A stretch of 64,000 nt of DNA, taken from Drosophila miranda. Lineage: Eukaryota; Arthropoda; Insecta; Diptera; Drosophilidae. Shown piece after piece: positions 46,748 to 60,043 of the stretch (its first letter is position 1; every line of letters starts with the position of its first letter). Below the pieces are notes generated by a model that made no database searches, was not told the origin of the DNA, and was given only the letters and a program-made list of their open reading frames with translations. The stretch is from positions 21,310,001 to 21,374,000 of the forward strand of contig NC_046676.1 of assembly GCF_003369915.1 (NCBI RefSeq). The letters run 5' to 3'. A program made the translations under genes and the position numbers.

Positions 46748-48733
46748 ATGGTGTTGACGAAGGAATATCGCGTGTGCATGCCGCTAACCGTGGAGGAGGT
46801 GAGCATATCCATAATTTCCCGCCAGTGAGAGAAATCAAATTCATGATTTTATTTCATAATTTCATAGTACAAGATTGGTCAGCTCTATATGATAGCACGC
46901 CATAGTCTGGAGCAATCCGAGGAAGGAGAGGGTGTTGAGGTGGTGGAGAACAGACCCTGTGAAGATGCCGTCCATGGCAAGGGCCAGTACACAGAGAAAC
47001 ACATCCACTTGTCCAGGTGAGAATCGCACGATTTGCATAGTTTTTTGGCAGCTAATGAGAAATTCTCCCCCAAAACAGTCGACTGCCTTACTGGGTGCAA
47101 GCAATCTGCCCGCGCGTTTTCTATGTGATAGAGAAGTCCTGGAATTACTATCCCTACACACTAACAGGTGAGTGGGACTGGGCGTGCGCATCCATTGGGG
47201 TGTCTGTTTTCAAGGCGACAACTCGGGTATCTACCCCTCTCCTCCGAGGAGGCCCCAGCACACGTACCTAGTGTTTATCATTAGCATTGCATTCGATTAC
47301 TATTTCTGCTGTAGCCATATGGTGACAGCCTTGTCCGTTCTTAGAGCATCATGCGTTGGGCCAAAGCAATTCGGAGATATCAGGGCCGTGTATGTGGGGG
47401 GGTTGTGTCTACCGATAAAGCCCCCCATAAACTCGTACGCACACTTGTCATGCCACCAATACGTCATCTTTCTAGGCATTCGAGCAGCTGATATCATTTT
47501 CATGGTGGCTTCATTTTCATCGGCGACTCGGTTCCAATCAGCGTTTGGCAAATTGTTAGCAAATGTCACAATTCCCATCGCATTCTTCCGCTCTGATAAA
47601 ATCAGATTACACATGAGTCCCCATGTTCTCTTAGCTCTTAGCTCCCGTGAACTTGTTTGGTTTTTGGTTCTTTGACATCGTGTAAAGTTTATAAAATCAG
47701 TTAAGGACAGCATTCTGATTCCTATCAAAACATTGCCGAATCAGATTCCTTTATCTATAAACATTTGTATTTTAAGCATGGACACCCATATTTATGTCGC
47801 TATAAGCACCCGGCGCTATATAATTGGCATTCGATTTATATTTCAGCTTTGCTGCGGTTTATTTATAAATCGTTTTATCGCTAATTATAGACATTAGACA
47901 CGCTTGCAATATATTTAGAGTAAATTATTGATTTGTTTTTTGTTTCTCTCATTAAAATTTCATGTGCTATAATGGAACTGTAATTGGTAATGCCACGTAC
48001 GCCATGTAGAATATACGGTAATTGGACATAGCTTATTTTTGGTTGTCCTCCGCTGACCAATTATCCCCCTATTTACAGTGCTCCTTCATACCCAAGTTGC
48101 ATGTCCTCATCAAGACGAAGTATGAGGACAACAATGGCACCACAGAAAACGTGAGAATTTATCCAAATGCTGAAGCAGAACTCTTTAGCAATAACAAAAT
48201 TACTTGATAGTGTCTGGATCTTACTGAGGAGGAGCTGAAAGTGCGCTCTGTGGATCACCCTGACATAGCTTTCGATGAATTCAACGCCAAGCACTACAAG
48301 CGCGAGGAGGATCCCAAATTTTTCAAATCAGAAAAAACAGGTATAGTAACCCCCGGTCCATATGACAGAACCCCAAAAAATTACGCTTTTTCCATCTGCA
48401 GGTCGCGGACCGCTGATTGAGGGATGGCGGGAAACGGACAAGCCCATCATGTGCTCCTACAAGGTGGTCCATGCCAGCTTCGAGGTCTGGGGTTTGCAGA
48501 CAAAAGTTGAGGATTTTATACAGCGCGGCATTCGCGACATACTCCTGCTTGGACATCGACAGGCCTTTGCCTGGCTGGACGAATGGCACGGCATGACCCT
48601 GGAGGATGTGCGTGACTACGAGCGCAAAAAACAAGCCGAGACCAATGAGAAGGTGCAGGCAGCTGGCGATGCCCCCACCCAGAGTGGTAGTGGCAGCAAT
48701 GGACGTAATACGCCCACTCAGGATGTTGATTAA
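46748..48733 (+). CDS. rdgBbeta: RdgB-beta/PITPNC1-type phosphatidylinositol transfer protein
   Basis: Cytosolic single-domain PI/phosphatidic-acid transfer protein. Exons 46748-46798, 46868-47016, 47079-47167, 48010-48017 (8 nt), 48079-48150, 48211-48340 and 48402-48733; 276 codons. The protein matches PITPNC1 throughout: KEYRVCMPLTVEEYKIGQLY, SWNYYPYTLTEYTCSFIPK, KTKYEDNNGTTEN, FKSEKTGRGPLIEGW and MCSYKVVHASFEVWGLQTKV, ending in a short Gly/Ser-rich tail. The microexon supplies EYT between YTLT and CSF; without it the frame breaks. The class II (RdgB-beta) assignment rests on the RVCMPLTVEEYKIGQLY start and on EVWGLQ, which differ from vibrator/PITP-alpha. Intron 3 is 842 bp, longer than the others. 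Poly(A) signal at 49152-49157. Confidence 0.93.
48010..48017 (+). other. rdgBbeta: 8-nt microexon of rdgBbeta
   Basis: AATATACG flanked by TAG on the left and GTAATT on the right. Together with the last G of exon 3 it reads GAA TAT ACG (EYT), exactly the residues missing between exon 3 and exon 5 when compared with the family. Length 8 is what the frame requires. Confidence 0.85.
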
Positions 48734-49151
48734 GTAAAAGTCAAGAGATTTCAGCTCTTGTGAATGTTATACCAAAATTTAATATAGACAAGTGGCAGGA
48801 AGAATGTACCTGCATAAGAGGCAACTGTTAAACATATGTACCTACAAACATATGTGAATATATATTCATATATACTATCATTGCATTTCACTGGTCCAAA
48901 GAGCATTATAGCAAGCGAAGACAAGCACAAAACCCGAAAGTCCAAGCCCAAATAGACCCTAATAGATTGTTAATCAGCTAGAGAGTTCAGCATTTTGCTA
49001 AGCAAATGTTAGCCGCACCTACAGATATATCTATACACATATTGAGCATTATATTCGTGTCTAATGAACGGTTTTTGTTAACTATATATTCCCTAGTTTA
49101 GCTCTGATCAAAGTGCGGTCCATATTTTGATGTACAAATGTATGAAGCATT

Positions 49152-49157
49152 AATAAA
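49152..49157 (+). terminator. Poly(A) signal of rdgBbeta
   Basis: AATAAA about 420 bp after the stop at 48731-48733. Confidence 0.5.
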
Positions 49158-49159
49158 AA

Positions 49160-49900
49160 TGATGTTTCACAAAACAACATACATACGACTGCATGCGTAT
49201 TAAGCATGTGATTATTAATTACTTTTATCTTCCACATTAGACATTCGATGAGCCAAATCTGTTTGTCGGCAAATGAATGTACAAATTATTGGCTATTTGT
49301 ATGCCAAAGCCGGCGGCGAGTGGTGAACCAGGTAGTGGATTCGTCACGATGATTCAGTCAACATGTTGCAGAAACAACATTGCATATAATCGAATGCGAT
49401 CCGATCCGAACAGAACGGAACACCGACCCTGACACTGATCGTAAATCAACGTCACCCCCATCCGAAACAGCTGCTCTATTCGGAACGAGCCCCCAGGCAG
49501 AGGCTCTCTCACTTGCTCTCTCTCTCTCTGTCTCCTCTCTTTGCTGGACAGCTGTTTTGGGGCTGGAGATCTCTGGCGTCAAAGAGTAATGTGGCGGAAG
49601 AGGAAGAACCAACAAAATCACCAGCGATTCGCAAACGCGCCTCATTTGAACTTCAAGCGCGCGAAGAGCAGCACACAGCATAGAACCTACATAGCTACTA
49701 GAGACACCCGCGGATTGAGTGCCGATTAAACACCGGAACGCTATGCCTGCGAAGCGAAATTAAAACAATACTTAATGATGTACTTTAAATTTCACCAAAA
49801 TTTCGCCTACCAACGATTGTGACAATGGAATATTCCGAGTGAAAATATCTAAATTTGAATAAACAATCTTAAAATAGAGTTCCTGTGTTGAAAAGAGATC
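49160..49900 (+). promoter_or_regulatory. Upstream region of the LRR membrane protein gene
   Basis: Noncoding. It includes a stretch of 5'-leader-like sequence (49370-49880). A TSS cannot be fixed. Short frames here lack coding features. Confidence 0.35.
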
Positions 49901-52900
49901 ATGGCACGACGAACTATCCGTGGGTGTATGAACGAAAAGTGGGCTGTGAGCATCCTTTCGCTGCTCTTGATGGTCTCGATGAGGTAAAGCATGCGTTATA
50001 CCCGGCGTATGCGCAATTTAGTGTCATGTAAGCAAATGTGCGGCTCTTATCAACTGTTTACAGCACGCTGGGGCCTTAACTCGTCTGTGTCTAGCTTGTT
50101 TATTAATAAGCACACTAAATCCTATTCTGGGCCACTCCATATGTGGGTTATTGTCCATGTTTAACCGCTTATACGGCCCATTCCATGCAAAGTGACTTAT
50201 CGTCGAAACCAAATCAAAGCGCTCTTTATTGGATCCTGATTGCGTTTTATGGTTAATATAAAGTCTGATTGGTACAAAGTCTACTAAAATTGAATATATA
50301 CGTTGCCCATTATACTATGTACTCCAGATCTCCTTTCATAGAGCTTTTTTTTGTAGTTCTTCTTGTCATCTCTGTTGACACTTTTATATGACCAGATTTG
50401 TTATTCCGGAGACATAATTAGGGGCCATAAATTTCAAAGGTAGCAACTTCTTCAGAATTCCCAGCCACGGCAAGCGTTACGAGTATTCCTCGTTTACTTA
50501 TCTATCACCCCACACAACGAAGTCTTACCTTACGGAAGGGAAATGTGATATTTTTTTATATTCTATTTTGAAAATCTTATCACAAGAAGTTTATTTTTAT
50601 TTTATTTATCAAACTCACACAACACGAAAATACTCTTAGATTTGGAATAGGAATACGAACAGATTTCGGTAGGCATTATCATTCTCGTATTCAATGCCTC
50701 TTTTGCCGATCTAATTTGCTTCCCTTGGCTATTCTGTCTCGCTCAAAGCGAATCAAAGGCAATGGACAGCCGCTGTCGTGGCGGATTCATAAGTAGATTT
50801 ATTCAGATCTATTTTCATTGTTGAATTGATAGACTTGTTTCAATTGTACATACGTAAGCTCGTAAGAGGCATTGAATGGATGTGTGTATGAAGAAGAAAC
50901 CAAATAAAAAATTACTTTTTGTTGGACCTCATATCGATTATAATATGTGGCCCGGGACTTCCCTATAGTAGAATACAATCTCACAGTTTTCTAGAGCCCC
51001 CCATTGCCATAAACAACTTATCCCATGGGCAATAAATTTGATCTTTTATTCTTCCACCTCCACCTCTTTCCGAACCGAACCGAACCGATTTGATTGTCTA
51101 AATGAAACGGCATGGCACTTGTTGTGACGCCAGAACTCAATGGAAAGAACGCTTCAAGTGAAACTTTTCAATTAAAATTTGACATTGCTGCGTCTCAGAC
51201 GAATCTTTATTAATCATACGCCATGGGGTGCCATTATGAAGTTGGTGAAACTTCAACGGATAAATAAACATACAAAATGGAAAAATATTAAATTCAGGTC
51301 TGGACTTTGGCATTTTGTGTATTTTTCGAATTTGCCAATGTTAATTAACGAAGGAGTGTCAATTGTGCCTAAGCATGACACACATGTAGCATTATATATG
51401 TATGTGTATGTATGTATTATATGGTTAAATACCCACCATATTCAAATATTTATTTTTCACAAATTTTTACCACTGGAATGCAAACAAAGCTGCTACCAAA
51501 CTTAAATTTTTTTGTCGACTATAAAGTAAATATTTTTGATGCTATTCTTATATTCCACATTTCAGTTGTTCATATTGTTAATTTTAACACCTCGAAGACG
51601 AACGAGAGCTACCATTAGTTGCTAATTGTGGGTTAGACACATATACAATATGAAAAAAAATCGACGGGATATAAAAGTCGTTTGATATATGAATTTTCCG
51701 TATCTGTATAATTATGGTATATTTATTTGTTTATAAGATTTTGGAATCTGTAAATGGAAGTGTTTTTGTGTTTTTTCCCAATCGTATTGTAACCAACTTT
51801 ATAATAAAGCTTTCAATTGTTCAGCATTTCAAAGAGCAACGACTTCAACCAGATTCAAGATTATATCTCTCCCAAATAATTCCTGGTAAACATTGACAGC
51901 TCTCCGAAATGTTGTCACACAGAGATCTACCACCTCTGTAAGTGCTAAATGAGCATCATGTGATATACTTTGGCTCTCTGGTCGCTAATATAACCGCCAT
52001 ATAGACAGAGCAAATAATTCCATACTACGCAGAAATACTCGTACTTGAGAATAGTGCCACGGTCTAACGTCAACTCTAGATATAGATATATTTGCCTACA
52101 TATTTACCAAAGTCAGTCGGTTTAGAGCAGTTTGAAGTACCTCAAACACGATCAGAAATTCTAGCTCGGGATACCCGAAACCTAAAGTAATTCTACTTTT
52201 ATTTGAGAAGAAGGAATGTTTCCGCCTAAAGATTATACCTTCTCTGTTGGGAAACATACAATACTATACGATGAAGAATTATAGCAATTGCGGATATTTA
52301 TATAGTCATCTTCTGTCTGGTATTTAGATATATTTTCACCAGTACGATATACCCTATTACGACTAGTTTTCGGTCTAATTACATAACCTCTATCTGAGGC
52401 TGTGCTTTCCCGAGGCAATCAAGACCTACCTGGCGTCTGCTTATCAAGCCCTAAACGAAGGCGCGCCGGATCCGCAGTGCGACGGAGCTATCAGTATACC
52501 AGAGGGCTGACGGAGCCAAAAATAGACCAAATATATATGTAGCTATCGGGCAGAGATGTGGAGTGGGAGTGGGAGTGGATGTACCAAATTATTTATTTAC
52601 CTACCAATTAACGGTTTTTCAGACTCGTCCACGTCACCGCTGCTGACAGCAATGAGACGGCAACGACGACAGCGATTGAGGCCACACCGAGCACGACCAT
52701 GCGGATGCCCACCGGCTACAGTCAGAGCTGCTTCAACTGGACTTCAGTGCCAGAGGCAGCGGGGGGCAACTGCTCCAGACTGACCCGGAGCGGACTCCTC
52801 AAATGCTATGGCGGCATGAACAACCTGGGGGCATTGGCGTAAGTATAAGATGGTTAGCATCTCGATGTTCATGAAATGACTCTCCGATCGACTCTTTTTT

Positions 52901-54255
52901 GACTAAAGGAAGCTGGGAAAGTCGGTGCCGGCCCAGCAAATGCTGCTGTGCGGCTGGCCCCAGGACACCTCCAGGTTCCTGGGCGAGTTGCAAAAGCTGC
53001 CCAGGCTGCGAGTCCTGACCATCGAGTACAGTGGGTTCACGGAGTTCGCCTTCGAATTTCCCGAAATGTCCTATCTGCAGAGCATCAACATCTCGTGGAC
53101 GAATCTCTCCTACATTTCGACACGCACCTTCAAGCGAGTGCACACTCTGAAGGTCCTGGATCTGCGCTGGAACCAGCTTATCCAGCTGGACGGCCCCCTG
53201 CTGCTCCCCCGCTCCTTTGAGCAGCTCTACCTGGCCGGGAATCCCTGGAACTGCACGCGAAATTTCAAGTGGATGCTACTGCAGCCGGAGAAGGGGCGTC
53301 TCGTGGTGGACCGAGATGAGCTCCTCTGCACCGACCGCAAGTACAAGGAGCGCCAGATGCTGCTGGTGATGCACTACAAATTGGTGAGCATTAGCGCCTC
53401 TGGACAATTCTTCTTAAGATCTAAGCTAATCTCTACTGATTCCATTAATGACACATAGGAGCTGAAGAAGGAGTGCCAATCGCATCCGGACCTGAGGAAC
53501 TGCACCTGCCTGATGCACCACATCCTGCCCAGGACCCATATTCCGCTCTACACGGTCAATTGCTCCCATATGCAATTCCACAGCCTGCCCGCCTATCTGC
53601 CGGAGAACACAACCACGCTGACCATCAACGATAATCTGGTAAAGGATAAATGGTTACATCTAAATGACCACAGTCTAATCTCCTCCCCTTTCTGCCCCTA
53701 TTCCAGATCAGCGACATTAATCCGCTACGGGATAATCCCCATTACCGCCATGTGGTGGATGTGCATCTGGAGAACAACCGCATCTCCAATGTGGACGACC
53801 TGGAGAACACGTTTTGGCTGCAGAACTTCCGCCTCTTCAACCTGCGTGGCAACAACCTGAGGAAGCTGCATGTCTACGCACTGGAAAATGCGCTGAACGA
53901 CAATGAGAACGCCAATCTGCTGCTGCTCAGCAAGAATCCGTGGCACTGCACCTGCAAGTTTGGGATGCGGCTGCGCGAGCTACTGAACCAGTACCGGGAC
54001 ATTGTGAGGGATGCCTGGAATGTGACGTGCACCTACATGCAGGACGACGAGCTGCGGCTGGCCAAGGTGCTGACCCTCACCCGCCAGGACATGTGCAACG
54101 TGAGTGCGGAGAGTGGTACGCAGATCCATCCCATCGACTGGCTGAACGGCGTGCTGGCCAGCCTCATCATCCTCATTCTGGGAAAGCTTGCCTACGACTA
54201 TTATCACTACAAGTATTACAACCGTGTTCCTTGGATAGTCATGAAGATGCCGTGA
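49901..54255 (+). CDS. Leucine-rich-repeat type I membrane protein (singed wings/halfway-like)
   Basis: Exons 49901-49983, 52623-52838, 52909-53383, 53459-53638 and 53707-54255; 500 codons. Signal peptide at about residues 12-34 (WAVSILSLLLMVSM...), split by a 2.6-kb first intron. The ectodomain has several N-glycosylation sites (NETA, NWTS, NCSR) and a first set of LRRs with a Cys-bearing C-cap (LAGNPWNCTRNFKWML). A second Cys-flanked LRR set follows, with cap SKNPWHCTCKFGMRLRELL. One transmembrane helix (WLNGVLASLIILILGKLAYD) precedes a tail of about 20 residues. There is no TIR domain, so it is not a Toll. The architecture recalls the fly singed wings 2/halfway proteins implicated in the ecdysone response, but I cannot make the assignment firmly. 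Surface or secretory-pathway location is inferred. Confidence 0.85.
49984..52622 (+). other. First intron of the LRR gene
   Basis: 2.6 kb of AT-rich sequence with no supported gene and no clear transposon. Donor GAG|GTAAAG, acceptor TTTTTCAG. Confidence 0.6.
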
Positions 54256-55527
54256 TAGCCTTAAATAGACATAGACATGTGTAGAGATAGAAGTAGGTGC
54301 TGGAGTCATAGTTATAGTTACAGATACTTAGAAAATGGCACCTCAAAGACCTCAAAGTATTTTCTCAAACAACGGTTTGAGCGGGTTTATTTTGAAAATC
54401 TACAAGTAGATTCGGATATCAATATGGGAGTATATAGTATATATGTATGTATTGTATATTGTGTATACATATATAAATAATCTTCTTTTTGGTATATATT
54501 TTATGTATGTATATTTAAGCTAAAATCAACGCAAAACTCACAAAATAGTTGTCCTGCTTCTATAGTATTGCACATTTCTTAGCAATCCTTAAGATGTACA
54601 TTCCATGGTTTTACATTCACTTTTAATATTCACATTCATATTCACATTCACATTCGATCTGCATTTTAATTGGCACAAAGCGCTTAAAGTTCTGTTGGAT
54701 AATAATACACGTAAGAGAAACGGCTAAGATTAGTTATTAGAACGCTACTAATTGGACAGAACCGAATCTGGTTAGGGTTTAAGCTACAAATAACTGAATC
54801 TAAATGAATCTATACCCCCTTTATATACATTCGAAATACAATCTACATTCTACATTCTTTGGCTTCAGAACCAGTGCAATCGACACACTTTCCTCCCTGT
54901 CAAACCAAATGCACAACTAAAAACTATTTAAATAATGGAAATAATCATATCGTTTGCGAGGGGCTTATAAATTAAACAACAGTGCTGGACATTGTAAGCA
55001 AAGCTTAAAATATTTCTTGTAACTTACATCTCAATAAAGTCAAAAGATGAAACAAATGCAAATGAATTCGCTGGCTGGAAGCTGCACTCCTCGCACAAGA
55101 GGAGTCTGTTTTTTTTTAAATTATTTTTGGTCCGCCGCCAGGCACAAGCCGCTTGAATTGTGCATAGAAAAATGTGGTCAAAAGGAGATCAAGAGGACCC
55201 GTTTTAAAATTCGTTCAAAGAAATTTTCTTTTGTCTTGTAAAATTCATATAAAAAGTAAAACTTTTCTTAAAATTGTTCACTTTATGATATGGACAGGAT
55301 GGTAGATAATTCTCGGTTCTCCAAGCACAATTCAAGAGGCTTCCAAAGGACGGTCAGGGACACTTAGGGATGGCAAAGTAAGTAACAGCGGATGGCATAA
55401 AGTTGGCATATTGTGTGGGCATCAGCCCTAATTAACAATTTTTGTTTTTGGTTAAGCATGCGAGTATTCAATATGTATTCATATTGTACGGTTGGTTATT
55501 TTGTGAGCATTCATGTCAAGCCACGTC
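54256..55527. other. Tail-to-tail intergenic region between LRR gene and HPS4
   Basis: 3' UTR of the LRR gene followed by AT-rich DNA. A CATTCA simple tract lies near 54617-54655. No gene seen. Confidence 0.5.
55033..55038 (+). terminator. Poly(A) signal, LRR gene
   Basis: AATAAA 780 bp past the stop codon. A weaker AT-rich variant site lies near 54472. Confidence 0.4.
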
Positions 55528-58388
55528 CTAGAATAGCATGTAGGAGTGGTCACGCTCCAGTTGCGCCTTGGCGCGGTTCTGTATGTTGCTTACTGGATCC
55601 GAGGGCGGTGGTATGCCGTTTATTTGGTGGGTCGGCTCCTTGTAGTAGAACTCTGTCCGTCCGCACTTGTGGCCATAGTAAACGGAATCCTGGGATCTAC
55701 AAAATTCAAGGAATGCAAATAAGGAAATGAGATCTTTGGACAGCATTCGTGATACACTCACCGTAAAATCAAGTCCGTCAGCCCACCGTGCTTCCCATCG
55801 GCATCAGCGGTATGCATGCTCTCGACAACTTTCAGCTCCAACGAATTCCACGGTCCACTGCGCTCCAGCACATCCCACTTGGCATCCACGCACATGAAGC
55901 TGTAGTTGCTGTAATCAGGCATATCGCCCTCCAGATTGACACTCAGTGTTTGACTCAATTGAGATTCCATGTGGGGAAATTTCGCCACGCAAATGTCAAA
56001 CTAAACAAAAGGAAAGAGGAGATGCGTTAGGACTCGCGCCAATCAGAATTTGTAGGAGGCGTATGCAGCTCCACTCACCATCTTCTGGACAACGTTCTGC
56101 TTCTGCGAGGTCCCCTCCTCCATGAGCAGCAGCAACGTCATGTTCTTCTGTCCACAGGAATACAGTTCCGTACGCTGCATGCCATTCGCCAGGCTAGGAG
56201 CTGGATTCACCGGAACAATGGACAGTGCAGCAAAGGCGTCCATTGCGTCCTCACACTTCATAGAACTGCGGTTCGGAAAGGCCATGCTGCTGGTCAGAGG
56301 CGTCAGGATCTCGATGGAAGGTGTCTCGCTGAGGGCCAACACCGAGAGTTTGGCCATGAGGGGAGTTAAGGGCACGGCACCAGCTCCACTCCGTCCGGCG
56401 CCTCGCTGAAGGGGAGCAGCTGTAGATGGCTCTCCGAAGCACAAATCACCCGCTGGCTTGAGAGGGAGACTCATGGCGCTCTTTTCCATCGGCGACTTGA
56501 CCAGTTGTCGGGATTCAAGATTGAGATTCGGATCGTCCGAACCTTCAGCCAGTGCCTGCTGACGCATGTGCTCGTCCAGCTTTTTGACTTCCTTGTTGAA
56601 TTCTTGGAACTCGGCCACAAGAGCGGCCAGCTCGGCATCGTGTTGGGCTTGCGCACTGGCGACGCCCCACAGCTTGTAATACTGATCGAGAAACTGCTGG
56701 AAAAGGTTGCGCGAGATCTGCTTGCCGTTGGCGATAAAGACCGGGTATGTGGGGTCGTTGATGGTCCGGGCACTGCTATTCTCATCGTACTCCGAGTAGT
56801 CGGGCGAGGGCGAAGACAGCTCATCACTGCTGCTGCCACTGCCGTTGCCGCTCCCATTCCGGTTGACATCCGGTCTAAAGTTTGGTGTAAAGCTACGTAT
56901 CTTTTTGGAGATGGCTCGCAGGGCGTCTTGCAGATCAGCGGAGGACTTGCGGCGGGTAAACTGCTTGCTCGGATTGATAATAAAGTTCGAGAAGAACTTC
57001 TCGACATCCGCCTTCAGGGATTGACGGCGCGACTCCGCCTTCCCACTAAAGTTGGAGCCATCATTGACGACTGGCTCCTCCTCGGGATTGGCACAGATAG
57101 ACATCACAGTGGCCACCGGCAGGACCTTGTTCTCCGTCATGGGTGTGTTGCAAACACTAGTGCGTCCAATATACTCGGGATACGAGTCGGTCTCGTCAAA
57201 GTTGATCGCCCCAGTGCTGGTCTCGGGCAGCTCCCTACTGTGCATGTTCTTGTGCCGCAGGGGCAGGAACGTGGGCCTCATCGACTTGGGTCGGGCTGTT
57301 GGCATTGTCGCCAAAGGCTCCACCGGGGCCGCCTCGTCCTCGGGAATGTGTGTGAAGATCAGGGACTTGTCCCTCTTCAGCTTCCGCTTGGCACTCTGAA
57401 AGGGCATTCCGCTCTGTGTGTGCGACGTAATCATCAGCAGGTTCTGGGCCCGCTGTGCATCCGCAACCATTTGTCGATACTGCTTCTGATCCAAGTAGAC
57501 CACCATCATCTGAACGCCATAGGGAACGTGAAACTGTTGCGTTGTCAGCTGCTCTGCCGCGTTGCGGATGTGACGAGGATCGGTCAGGACCAGTTTCTTG
57601 GTCACCACGTCGCTCAGCTGCGAGGCCACCACCCTACAGAGGCGAGAAAACACAGATGGCATTAGCAACCAGACAAGAGTCGGTGTCCGACAGGGCGTCT
57701 TACTTGTTGTGATAGAGAATGACTCCGCCCAGAATGCCCTTTGTCTCCTGGCAACTTTGCAGCACCTGTATGGCCTCCAGGAAGATGTGACTGGCGGTCT
57801 GGAAATAGCCAGGGAATGAATAAATAGATACAACGTGCAAGTTCCGCACTCACCTTGGGCATGCGAAGTCGAGGAACGTTCTGGAATGTGTCTCCGTTGC
57901 GGTGCATCATGGGCAAATATGTCTCAAAGATCTGGTACAGTTTGTCGCACAGATTCCTGGTGTTCAGGGCTGGAGGCTGCGCGTACTGGTCATACAGCGT
58001 CTGCAAGTCACGATGAAAGAACTTGAGCAAAGAGCTCAGCAGTTCCGCGCGATGTTCCAGGTTCTCATCACTAATATTCCGATCCGTTCCGACGGCCTGG
58101 AAGGGATAAAAACGAAATTAGGATCTTGCTATCTTTTGTTTTTTGTTTTTCTCCACTCACCAGGGTGAAGCGTCCAAATTCCTTGAGCACAAACTTTCCA
58201 TTCTGCAGGGCCAAAACACGGGGCTTGAAGAAGCAGTCCCTGAGGAAGTACGTTGTTCCCATCAGCTGTCCGCAGAGGGCCACCTTCTGGTAGTCGGATA
58301 CCCAGCTGGGATGGAAGTAGAGCACCGCCTTAATCGGATCATCCGCCTCATCCTTTAGGCACTCGGTGTCGTAGACAAACAAAATCAT
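55528..58388 (-). CDS. HPS4: HPS4, BLOC-3 subunit
   Basis: Subunit of BLOC-3, the HPS1-HPS4 complex that activates Rab32/38-type GTPases for lysosome-related organelles such as eye-pigment granules. Exons 58388-58161, 58096-57854, 57798-57704, 57633-56079, 56000-55762 and 55696-55528; 842 codons. The N-terminal longin/INTU-CCZ1-HPS4 domain starts MILFVYDTECLKDEADDP and includes VLYFHPSWVSDYQKVALCGQLMG. A long Ser-rich, probably disordered middle lies in the 1555-nt exon, and the conserved C-terminal part (ELYSCGQKNMTLLLLMEE... DSVYYGHKCGRTEFYYKE) matches the family end. An untranslated exon probably ends at 58809 (ATG|GTGAGC) and splices to 58395 (CCACAG|GG), 7 nt upstream of the ATG. Confidence 0.9.
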
Positions 58389-59260
58389 TGTTTCCCTGTG
58401 GAAGAGATAGCAAAACAGAACGAAACGAATCGTCAGATGAAATTCACAGTTTATGAGTCACTGTGGCACCTATCGGTTAAGCGCTTCTGTGGCTGCTGGT
58501 AGTGCCGCCAGCGCCTGTGGCCGTGGCTCAGCCTGTGCCTTCGCCAATCTTTAAACATTGTTGCTGCGTTGACAGAAATCTATTTCGGCAATTCCGAGAC
58601 GAGACTAACGCTGCATCGTGGCAGCTTATCTACGCCCGCGTCGTCGCTGCTGCTGCTGCTGCCTGCTGCCGATTGATAAGTCAACAAGCCAATACCGCGG
58701 CAGAATGCCAACTGTCTGGCCTGGTCGGGTCCGTCGGTGCGCTGCCTGCTCCCTGATACCCGACTCGCAATTGTGATATGTGATAGGGGAGAGCTGAATA
58801 ATGCTCACCATTCTGCTCACGTCTGTAGATGAGCGTAGCTGCTGCTGGAAGTATACCTAAAGGTGGAATGGCACCAACCGCACTGAGAACTGAGGTGAAA
58901 GCGTCAGTTTGTTTGTAAGTTTACTATCGCTGCGGTTGCGTTGGGGGTGGTGTGTAAAAGGTATGTACATGCATATGAATCGATCACGCGACAATTTCAA
59001 TGCCAAATGTATCGTTTACAGTTTGAGGGGGGAGCAGAAGTAGTAGGTAGGGGAAATAGAGCGAGAGAAGAGCTTTCAGAGAGCCTAACAGAATGAAAGA
59101 CCGTTCACCAGCTGTTACAGCAGTTTGAGAACCATTAGCAAGCAGTTTTAGAAGCTTCTACTATGACTACAGTTTTAGAGCAACTGTCAATGCAAAGTAA
59201 AAAATGCAAGAGTAACGCAGAATAATCCAAAGTTATTTTCAGTTGGCTTTTGCTTAGCAC
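58389..59260. other. HPS4 5' region and intergenic DNA
   Basis: Contains the proposed untranslated HPS4 exon (to 58809), a CTG-type trinucleotide tract near 58648-58670, then AT/purine-rich DNA up to the cuticle-like gene. No further gene seen. Confidence 0.45.
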
Positions 59261-59291
59261 TTTTATTTCAAACTATTCTTGAGATCGGTTT

Positions 59292-59782
59292 TTATCCGGC
59301 AGTTGATTTCAGAACACTGGGAGGAAGCCCCAAGGGAGGAGTCGTGGTCGTCCCGTATTTGTACTTGGCCACATAGCCATTGGGTCCAGCCTCATAAAGG
59401 ACCTCCAAGCCGAGGCCCTGATCTGGAAACGTCTGACTCAAAGAGCCCTTGACCTGAAACACTCCCGGAGCAATCTCCTCAACGGTCTCCTCACGAGTCG
59501 TCCCATCCGGATAATATATCCTGTGAGAATATAAGTCTCTTGAGTGTATTCTCTGGTGTTTAGTTTTCATTATCTACCTCAAAGTGTACTTGTTATCCTC
59601 CGGCTCGAGTTGGAAATCTTCGGAGTCGATGCGCGGCACGAGCAGGGGAGCAGGCCGAGGCGCCGCGATTGCCCCATTCAGAAAAACTAGAATTACTAGC
59701 AGCTAAGTGAGTGATTAGCAAGATCTTTGAGAGGGAAGCGACTGTGTGAATGGCTCACCGAACTAAACAGCGTAGCAGACAT
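59292..59782 (-). CDS. Small secreted cuticle-like protein A (RR-like)
   Basis: Exons 59782-59759 (24 nt), 59702-59578 and 59520-59292; 125 codons. The signal peptide (SSLLVILVFLNGAIAA) is split after 8 residues by a phase-0 intron, a common layout for insect cuticle genes. Mature part: Pro-rich start, FQLEPEDNKYTL, then EEIAPGVFQVKGSLSQTFPD and LEVLYEAGPNGYVAKYKYG, which follows the spacing of the Rebers-Riddiford chitin-binding consensus loosely (V-x-Y-x-A-x-x-N-G-Y). It ends LKSTAG. Poly(A) signal only ~25 bp after the stop. An AAATATATG TATA-like box lies near 59850. It is a tandem paralogue of the next gene. A chitin-associated role is inferred from the weak RR match only. Confidence 0.7.
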
Positions 59783-60043
59783 GTCGGTGATGATGCTTCG
59801 CCCGTGGCTGGTGGCTTGAAACTGTTAAGCCCACGCTTAGGACATCATATATTTTAACAAAAACTGGCTTGAACGTGCTAACTAAACCTGAACAAAGCCC
59901 AGACACTAATACTATAAAACGGCCAGAGATCAGAATTGGATGCCTATTATAAATGTTTTGTTTTGAAAAGAGAACACTTGTTAATTCTTTTAAGAAACCT
60001 ATAGACAAATTGGTTTCTGGAGGGTTTTATTTTTAAGTAGCCG

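Noticed and set aside
56505-57665. 386-codon plus-strand frame
   Set aside because: Antisense shadow of the large HPS4 exon, which has family matches on the minus strand.
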